From assembly GCF_016894385.1 (NCBI RefSeq), contig NZ_CP069812.1, forward strand, positions 62,001 through 126,000: a stretch of 64,000 nt of DNA, read 5' to 3'. The stretch is from Cupriavidus oxalaticus. GTDB taxonomy: Bacteria > Pseudomonadota > Gammaproteobacteria > Burkholderiales > Burkholderiaceae. Made by a program: the position numbers and the translations under genes. The notes beneath the pieces are model-generated. The model was not told the origin of the DNA. It saw only the letters and a program-made list of their open reading frames with translations, and searched no databases. This document shows positions 57,178-64,000 of this stretch, one piece after another (the stretch's first letter is position 1; each line of letters begins with the position of its first letter).

Positions 57178-57864
57178 ATGACCGCAGTAACCCAAGGCCA
57201 TTCCGGCCGCTTCGATTGCGTGATCTTCGACTGCGACGGCGTGCTCGTCGACAGCGAGCCCATCGTCAACCGCGTGCTCAACCAGATGCTGAACGAGCTC
57301 GGCATCGAGATCTCGCTGGAAGACTCCACGCGCCTGTTCCTCGGCCGCGCCGTGCGCGAGGAACTGGACATGATCGAACGCATGCGCGGCGCGCCGCTGC
57401 CCGAGAACTGGCTGTCGACGTGGCTGGCGCGCCGCAACGCCGTGCTCGAGGCCGAAGTGGCCGCCGTGGCGCACGTGCGCGACGCCATCGGCCAGATCGC
57501 CGCCACCGGCATGCCGGTGTGCGTGGCGTCGGGCGCCGACCGTGTCAAGGTCAAGCTGCAGCTGACCAGGACCGGACTGGTCGAGCTGTTCCAGCAGGAT
57601 GAGCGCGAGCATATCTTCTCCGCCACCGAAGTGGCGCGCAGCAAGCCCGCCCCCGACGTGTACCTGCTGGCCGCGCGCACCATGGGCGTCGAGCCGGCGC
57701 GCTGCGCCGTGGTCGAAGACAGCCCCACCGGCGTCACCGCGGGCGTGGCCGCCGGCATGACGGTGTTCGGCTACGCCGCGCGCAACGACCCCGCGTCGCT
57801 GCGCGAAGCCGGTGCGCACACGCTCTTCACCGACATGCGCGAGCTGCCGGAGCTGGTGGGATGA
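57178..57864 (+). CDS. HAD family hydrolase (sugar-phosphatase type)
   Basis: A 228-residue haloacid-dehalogenase-like phosphatase of the beta-phosphoglucomutase/phosphoglycolate phosphatase group. Motif 1 is IFDCDGVLVDSEP with nucleophile Asp18 and Asp20; motif 2 is CVASGA, motif 3 KPAPDVYL and motif 4 VVEDSPTGVTAGV. Start 57178 is the domain start; an ATG at 57112 would add unlikely residues. Its stop overlaps the next start by four bases. Substrate unknown; such enzymes often clear damaged phosphometabolites. Confidence 0.9.
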   Translation: MTAVTQGHSGRFDCVIFDCDGVLVDSEPIVNRVLNQMLNELGIEISLEDSTRLFLGRAVREELDMIERMRGAPLPENWLSTWLARRNAVLEAEVAAVAHVRDAIGQIAATGMPVCVASGADRVKVKLQLTRTGLVELFQQDEREHIFSATEVARSKPAPDVYLLAARTMGVEPARCAVVEDSPTGVTAGVAAGMTVFGYAARNDPASLREAGAHTLFTDMRELPELVG

Positions 57865-58289
57865 CAGCGCGCCGCCCGCCCAAGGCCGGACCGGCGCCGT
57901 GCCCGTGCGGTGGCGCGGACTATGCCGCGTGCTGCGGCCGCTTCCATCGCGGCGAGGCGTTGCCGCCCAATGCGGAGGCGCTGATGCGCTCGCGCTACAG
58001 CGCCTATGTGCTGAACGACACCGACTGGCTGCGCCAGACGTGGCATCCGTCTACCTGTCCGGCGGATCTTGTGCCGGACACTGCCACGCGCTGGCTCGGG
58101 CTGTCGGTGAAGGCGCACGCGCAGCAGGACGACACCCATGCCGAAGTGGAGTTCGTCGCGCGCTACAAGGTCGGCGGGCGCGCCTGGCGGCTGCATGAGC
58201 GCAGCCGCTTCGTGCACGAGCCGCGCGCGCCGGGCGAGACCCCGCGCTGGCTCTATGTGGATGGCGACATGATCGGGGAAGCGCCATGA
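57861..58289 (+). CDS. YchJ family metal-binding protein (SEC-C motif, UPF0225)
   Basis: A 142-residue protein with an N-terminal SEC-C-like zinc motif CPCGGADYAACCGRFH and a C-terminal nuclear-transport-factor-2-like (SnoaL) fold, the YchJ layout. The single SEC-C copy lies at residues ~14-29. It is translationally coupled to the HAD gene (ATGA). Function is not known; YchJ appears next to varied enzyme genes. Confidence 0.88.
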   Translation: MTARRPPKAGPAPCPCGGADYAACCGRFHRGEALPPNAEALMRSRYSAYVLNDTDWLRQTWHPSTCPADLVPDTATRWLGLSVKAHAQQDDTHAEVEFVARYKVGGRAWRLHERSRFVHEPRAPGETPRWLYVDGDMIGEAP

Positions 58290-58376
58290 GCATCGCCACA
58301 TAGCCCGGCCTCCATCCCACGCATGCAGCGCAGGCTGGACGGATTCCCACCAAGACTCTAGCAACGAGACGATACG

Positions 58377-59984
<1,608 letters not shown>

Positions 59985-60070
59985 CGCCGTCACGGCATCG
60001 GTTCTATCTTCTTCTTTATCGGTTTGTTTGGTTTCAGCGGCTTTATCGGTTTTCCTGGGCTTCCACTTCC

Positions 60071-60961
60071 ATGCGTTGCGTGACCCGTCTGCTTTCCTGC
60101 CTTGCCACGGTGCTCGCCCTGCTGCCGGCCTTGCCGGCGCCGGCGCAGACGGGGGCCGGCACCGGGCAGGCCGCGCCGCGCATGCGCTTCACCGAGCAGG
60201 TGGTGATGCTGCCCAAGGCCGCGATCCCGTCGCGCATCGACCTGGAAGCCACGGTGTTCAAGCCGCCGGGAGAAGGGCCGTTCCCGCTGGTGGTGATCAA
60301 CCACGGCAAGGCGCCGGGCCGCCCCTTCACGCAAGGGCGCGCGCGCTTCCCGGCGCAGAGCGCCGAGTTCCTGCGCCGCGGCTACGTGGTGGTGCTGCCG
60401 ATGCGTCAGGGCTTCGCGCGCTCGGGCGGTGCCTACGTGGGCGGCAGCTGCGACATCGAGTCCAACGGCATGATGCAGGCCGACGACGTAGTCGCCACGC
60501 TCGACTACATGGCCACGCTGCCCTATATCGACATGGAGCGCATCGTGGTGATCGGGCAATCGCAAGGCGGGCTGACCACGATGGCCTTCAGCACCATCAG
60601 CTATCCCGGCGTGCGCGGCGTGGTCAACTTTGCCGGCGGGCTGCGCAACCTGAACTGCGCGGACTGGGAAGACCGGCTGGTCGACACCTTCGCCAGCTAT
60701 GGCAGCGCGGCGCGCTATCCGTCGCTGTGGGTGTACGGCGACAACGACAGCTATTGGCCGGTGCCATTGCCCGGTCGCATGTTCAACGCATACAAGGCAC
60801 AGGCCAGGGGCGAAGCGGCCAATGCGCGGCTGTTCGACGTGGGCGAGTTCGCCAACGACTCGCACCGGCTGTTCAGCGCGCGCGAAGGCATCCCGCTGTG
60901 GGTGCCCGAGGTCGCCGCCTTCTTCCACTCGCTCGGCCTGCCGTTCGAGACCGGCTCCTGA
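60071..60961 (+). CDS. Secreted alpha/beta hydrolase (dienelactone-hydrolase-like)
   Basis: A 296-residue alpha/beta hydrolase with a signal peptide (hydrophobic residues 5-22, cleavage near APA-Q). The nucleophile is Ser in IGQSQGGLTT, the His in ANDSHRLF and the Asp/Glu site is near YGDNDSYW. Similarity to dienelactone hydrolases is moderate. Periplasmic location is odd among the cytosolic CoA enzymes either side (liuB and liuC); it may be a passenger in the cluster. The start at 60071 was chosen for its signal peptide. A T-rich 86-base gap with a repeated CTTTATCGGTTT precedes it. Confidence 0.83.
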   Translation: MRCVTRLLSCLATVLALLPALPAPAQTGAGTGQAAPRMRFTEQVVMLPKAAIPSRIDLEATVFKPPGEGPFPLVVINHGKAPGRPFTQGRARFPAQSAEFLRRGYVVVLPMRQGFARSGGAYVGGSCDIESNGMMQADDVVATLDYMATLPYIDMERIVVIGQSQGGLTTMAFSTISYPGVRGVVNFAGGLRNLNCADWEDRLVDTFASYGSAARYPSLWVYGDNDSYWPVPLPGRMFNAYKAQARGEAANARLFDVGEFANDSHRLFSAREGIPLWVPEVAAFFHSLGLPFETGS

Positions 60962-61005
60962 GCCGCAACCGCCAACCATTCAGACATCCGCCAACGGAGC
61001 GAACC

Positions 61006-61794
61006 ATGGAATTCACCACCCTCACCGTCAATATCGCCAACCACGTCGCCACCGTGACGCTGAACCGGCCCGACGTGCGCAACGCCTTCAACGAGACCGT
61101 GATCGCCGAAGTCACCGGCGCCTTCCGCGCGCTCGGCGACATGGACGAGGTGCGCGCCATCGTGCTGGCCGGCAACGGCCCGGCCTTCTGCGCGGGCGCC
61201 GACCTGAACTGGATGAAGAAGATGGCCGGCTACTCCGACGACCAGAACCGCGCCGACGCACTGACGCTGGCGCAGATGCTGCATACGGTCTGGTCGTGCC
61301 CGCGCCCGGTGATCGCGCGCATCCAGGGCGACACCTACGCCGGCGGCATGGGCCTGGTCGCCGCGTGCGACATCGCCGTGGCCGCCGAGCACGCGCATTT
61401 CTGCCTGTCCGAGGCACGCCTGGGGCTGTTGCCCGCCACCATCAGCCCCTACGTGATCCGCGCCATGGGCGAGCAGGCGGCGCGCCGCTACTTCATCACC
61501 GCCGAACGCTTCGACTCGGCCGAGGCGCTGCGGCTGGGCTTCGTCCATGCGGTGGTGCCGGCCGAAGCGCTCGACGCCAAGGTGGCCGAGCTGGCGACCG
61601 CGCTGGTCGGCAACAGCCCCAATGCCGTGCGCGAAAGCAAGCGGCTGGTGCAGGATATTGCGGGGCAGGTGATCGATGACGACCTGCTGGCGGACACGGC
61701 GGACCGGATCGCGAAGATCCGCGCGTCGGAGGAAGGGAAGGAGGGCGTGCGGTCGTTCCTGGAAAAGCGGTCGCCGTCGTGGCGCCCGGCCTGA
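61006..61794 (+). CDS. liuC: Methylglutaconyl-CoA hydratase / enoyl-CoA hydratase
   Basis: Crotonase-fold enzyme, 262 residues, that in the liu pathway hydrates 3-methylglutaconyl-CoA to HMG-CoA. The oxyanion-hole segments are GNGPAFCAGADLNWMKKM and GDTYAGGMGLVAACDI, and a catalytic Glu lies in FCLSEARLGLLPATISPYVI. The DLNWMKKM segment recalls LiuC/AUH-type hydratases. Start 61006 (MEFTTLTVNI) follows GGAGCGAA. After its stop comes a palindromic repeat rather than the expected liuD. Confidence 0.9.
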   Translation: MEFTTLTVNIANHVATVTLNRPDVRNAFNETVIAEVTGAFRALGDMDEVRAIVLAGNGPAFCAGADLNWMKKMAGYSDDQNRADALTLAQMLHTVWSCPRPVIARIQGDTYAGGMGLVAACDIAVAAEHAHFCLSEARLGLLPATISPYVIRAMGEQAARRYFITAERFDSAEALRLGFVHAVVPAEALDAKVAELATALVGNSPNAVRESKRLVQDIAGQVIDDDLLADTADRIAKIRASEEGKEGVRSFLEKRSPSWRPA

Positions 61795-61817
61795 GGCTTT
61801 AATCCAACCGAGTGTTT

Positions 61818-61850
61818 GCTCCCCTCTCCCGCCAGGCGGGAGAGGGGAGC
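61818..61850. repeat. CTCTCCCGC palindromic intergenic repeat, copy 3
   Basis: Perfect 15-bp arms GCTCCCCTCTCCCGC and GCGGGAGAGGGGAGC around CAG, 23 bases after the liuC stop. It has the same arms as the outer ends of copies 1 and 2. It could also work as a hairpin at the 3' end of the liu transcript. Confidence 0.88.
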
Positions 61851-62122
61851 CACGTTGCAGCACACCGGAAGCTTGGAGCTCCGAAAAAAAGCTAGCCGGA
61901 TTTTGCGTGAAGATCGCAGCACGCTAACCGCAAGACGAGTGCTTCATCCCGATAACATCCCCCAATTCCCGTCAAACCACCCCCAAATCAAAAAATCCGG
62001 CAACATTGCCAACCCCAAAGGGACATTCCTAACATGACCCTCCCGAACCCGTCCGCCAATATCGCGTCCCCGGCCCAGCCGGCAGCGCCAGGCACCCGGA
62101 CGGTCAACAAAGGAGGGCTACC
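61851..62122. other. AT-richer non-coding stretch between liuC and bioA
   Basis: With the repeat, this makes the only gene-free gap above 300 bases (61795-62122). It is noticeably richer in A and C than its surroundings, with an A7 run at 61884 and an ATCAAAAAATCC stretch at 61987. I see no BirA box, no TTAT-rich BioR-type palindrome, no RNA gene and no conserved reading frame; a 73-codon open frame (61816-62037) starts in the repeat and lacks protein-like composition. It must hold the bioA promoter. Confidence 0.5.
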
Positions 62123-63529
62123 TTGGATCACCCGTCCCTTTTTCCCGGCGAGGCGCCGGCGCAGTCGCTAGGCCAGCGCAGCCGCAACGCGGTCTGGCAC
62201 CCCTGCACCCGCCTGCGCCCCGATGACGACGCCCTGCCGCTGGCGATCGTGCGCGGCGAAGGCCCGTGGCTGTTCGATGCCGACGGCCGCCGCTATTTCG
62301 ACGCCACCAGCTCCTGGTGGGTCAACCTGTTCGGCCACGCCAACCCGCGCATCAATGCCGCGCTGGCGAGCCAGCTGGAAACGCTCGAGCATGTGATGCT
62401 CGCCGGCTGCACGCATGCCCCCGCGGTGGAACTGGCCGAGCGCCTGTCCGCGCTCAGCGGTGGCGCGCTCGGCAATGTGTTCTACGCCTCGGATGGCGCC
62501 TCGGCGGTCGAGATCGCGCTGAAGATGAGCTTCCACTACTGGCGCAATACCGGGCTGCCGGCCAAGCGCGAGTTCGTCTGCCTGCGCAACGGCTACCACG
62601 GCGAGACCGTGGGCGCGCTGGCGGTGACCGACGTGGAAATCTTCCGCGACGCCTACGACGCGCTGATCCGCCGCGCGCACGTGGTGATGTCGCCCGACGC
62701 GCGCCAGGCCTTGCGCGGCGAATCGGCCGCCGACGTGGCCGCGCGCGCGCTGGCGGAGCTGGAAGCGCTGCTGCGCGAGCGCGCCGGCCAGATCGCCGCG
62801 CTGATCGTCGAGCCGCTGGTGCAGGGCGCCGCCGGCATGGCGATGCATGACCCGTCCTACCTCGACGGCGCGCGCGCGCTGTGCGATCGCTACCGGGTGC
62901 ACCTGATCGCCGACGAGATCGCGGTCGGCTGCGGCCGCACCGGCACCTTCTTCGCGTGGGAACAGTCGCGGGGCACTGACGCGGCGCTGCCCGCGCATGC
63001 GTGGCCCGATTTCCTGTGCCTGTCCAAGGGCATCAGCGGCGGCTACCTGCCGCTGTCGCTGGTGCTGTCGCGCCCCGAAATCCAGCGCGCCTTCGTTGCC
63101 GACGAACTCGCGCGCAGCTTCCTGCATTCGCACTCGTACACCGGCAACCCGCTGGCCTGCCGCGCCGCGCTGGCCACGCTCGACCTGTTCGAGCAGGACA
63201 ACGTGATCGAACAGAACCGCGAGCGCGCCCGCTGGCTCGCCGACGCGATGGCGCCGCTGGCTGCCGACGAGCGCCTGCAGCACGTGCGCCAGCGCGGCCT
63301 GGCCTGGGCCGCCGATGTGCGCGCCGATGTGGCAGGCGCCGATTTCTCCGCGCGCTTCCACCATGCCGCGCGGGCACGCGAACTGCTGGTTCGCCCGATC
63401 GGCAATACGTTGTACGTGCTGCCGCCCTATGTCTTCGATGCCGCCCAGGCGCACTGGCTGGGCCAGCAGCTGCTGGCCACGCTCGACGACGTCACCACCA
63501 CCAGCGCGGAGGTCCGCCATGCTGCTTGA
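62123..63529 (+). CDS. bioA: Adenosylmethionine--8-amino-7-oxononanoate aminotransferase
   Basis: PLP enzyme that makes 7,8-diaminononanoate in biotin synthesis, using AdoMet as amino donor. The start is TTG at 62123, six bases after a strong AAAGGAGGG site; the first ATG comes much later. The 468-residue protein has the substrate-site Trp pair in [11 protein letters not shown], the PLP phosphate region [14 protein letters not shown], the Asp motif [14 protein letters not shown] and the PLP lysine in [15 protein letters not shown]. The last 11 bases overlap bioF. A TTG start may set a low expression level. Confidence 0.93.
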   Translation: MDHPSLFPGEAPAQSLGQRSRNAVWHPCTRLRPDDDALPLAIVRGEGPWLFDADGRRYFDATSSWWVNLFGHANPRINAALASQLETLEHVMLAGCTHAPAVELAERLSALSGGALGNVFYASDGASAVEIALKMSFHYWRNTGLPAKREFVCLRNGYHGETVGALAVTDVEIFRDAYDALIRRAHVVMSPDARQALRGESAADVAARALAELEALLRERAGQIAALIVEPLVQGAAGMAMHDPSYLDGARALCDRYRVHLIADEIAVGCGRTGTFFAWEQSRGTDAALPAHAWPDFLCLSKGISGGYLPLSLVLSRPEIQRAFVADELARSFLHSHSYTGNPLACRAALATLDLFEQDNVIEQNRERARWLADAMAPLAADERLQHVRQRGLAWAADVRADVAGADFSARFHHAARARELLVRPIGNTLYVLPPYVFDAAQAHWLGQQLLATLDDVTTTSAEVRHAA

Positions 63530-64000
63530 ACAACTGAAACAGGCCGCCGCGCAGCGCCAACAGCTGGCCCTGACGCGCCGCCGCCGCATCGCCCACACCG
63601 CGTGCGCGCCGCACCAGGCCGTGGGTGCGGCCGATGCGCAGCCGCAGCCGCTGCTGACGTTCTGCAGCAACGATTACCTGGGGCTGGCCAACCATCCGAA
63701 GGTGATCGCCGCGCTGGCGGAAGGCGCGCACCGCTACGGCGCCGGCAGCGGCGCGTCGCACCTGGTCAGCGGCCATTCGCTGGCGCATGCGCAGCTTGAA
63801 GAAGAACTGGCACGCTGGTTCGCGCCGCATATCCCGCACGCGCAGACGCTGTACTTCTGCACCGGCTACATGGCCAACATGGCGGTGCTGACCGCGCTGG
63901 GCACGGCGGGCGCGACGCTGTTCTGCGAATCGCTCAACCACGCCTCGCTGATCGACGGCGCCCGGCTGGCGCGCGCCGACGTGCAGCGCTACCCGCATTG
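63519..64000 (+). CDS. bioF: 8-amino-7-oxononanoate synthase (3' truncated by window edge)
   Basis: PLP enzyme condensing pimeloyl-ACP with alanine, the first committed step of biotin ring assembly. Only the first 160 residues lie in the window: [18 protein letters not shown] and [17 protein letters not shown] are diagnostic of AONS, followed by [16 protein letters not shown] and the [14 protein letters not shown] loop. The PLP lysine lies beyond the edge. The ATG at 63519 overlaps the end of bioA by 11 bases, so the genes form an operon, presumably with bioD and bioB after the edge. Confidence 0.95.
   Translation, partial: MLLEQLKQAAAQRQQLALTRRRRIAHTACAPHQAVGAADAQPQPLLTFCSNDYLGLANHPKVIAALAEGAHRYGAGSGASHLVSGHSLAHAQLEEELARWFAPHIPHAQTLYFCTGYMANMAVLTALGTAGATLFCESLNHASLIDGARLARADVQRYPH

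Overview
The window is 64 kb of dense, GC-rich chromosome from a betaproteobacterium of the Burkholderiaceae, most probably Cupriavidus or a close relative. Evidence for this is the rod-shape operon order, a PhaM-type polyhydroxybutyrate granule protein, a Bug-family solute receptor, DUF2917/DUF3567/DUF1840 proteins restricted mostly to Burkholderiales, a methionine synthase split into two genes, and a LiuR-controlled leucine/isovalerate locus. Almost everything is core metabolism or cell envelope. There is no prophage, insertion sequence, CRISPR array, rRNA or tRNA gene.

Layout. 1-6138: mreB (5' end cut off by the window)-mreC-mreD-mrdA-rodA, the elongasome operon. 6215-7964: DUF484 protein and xerC. 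7966-9541: a LysR regulator divergent from a DUF2917 gene. 9706-11479: lipB-lipA, closed by a strong terminator. 11574-12235: a Phd/VapC toxin-antitoxin pair behind a perfect palindrome. 12322-14802: pxpB-pxpC-pxpA (5-oxoprolinase). 14826-19789 (minus): a long VanZ-family membrane protein, then an MCE/Mla-like lipid transporter of four overlapping genes (permease with STAS, ATPase, MCE protein, lipoprotein). 19978-22010: birA without a DNA-binding domain, coaX, and a small membrane protein. 22020-29161 (minus): heptose-1-P adenylyltransferase, a ferritin-like diiron protein with a Fur-box-like site, a patatin-like lipase, PhaM, an enoyl-CoA hydratase behind a TetR-type palindrome, a fumarylacetoacetase-family protein and a Bug receptor. 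29352-32698: IclR regulator, DUF3108 protein, alpha/beta hydrolase, DUF3567. 32807-37235: rhodanese (minus) and split metH. 37501-41902: an 11-residue-repeat secreted protein, two response regulators facing a CHASE3 histidine kinase, and two stress-type small proteins. 41903-47649: DUF1840 protein, argS with a structured leader, SPOR protein, dsbA, short-chain dehydrogenase, B12-binding-like protein. 47659-61794: the leucine/isovalerate (liu) region. 62123-64000: bioA and the start of bioF.

How the parts work together. The liu region joins LiuR, isovaleryl-CoA dehydrogenase, methylcrotonyl-CoA carboxylase beta subunit and methylglutaconyl-CoA hydratase with a thioesterase, a thiolase, a second acyl-CoA dehydrogenase, AceK (the glyoxylate-bypass switch) and carbonic anhydrase (bicarbonate for the carboxylase). 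Two near-perfect LiuR palindromes are visible, one sitting exactly in a promoter spacer. The carboxylase alpha subunit (liuD) and HMG-CoA lyase (liuE), normally neighbours of liuC, are not here: liuC is followed by a palindromic repeat and then bioA.

The most useful leads are the LiuR sites and missing liuD/liuE, the 13-bp leader hairpin of argS, the perfect operator of the toxin-antitoxin pair, the Fur-like box in front of the ferritin-like gene, the TetR-type palindrome before the enoyl-CoA hydratase, the LEA-like 11-mer protein, and three families of palindromic intergenic repeats. I did not find a convincing wholly new system.
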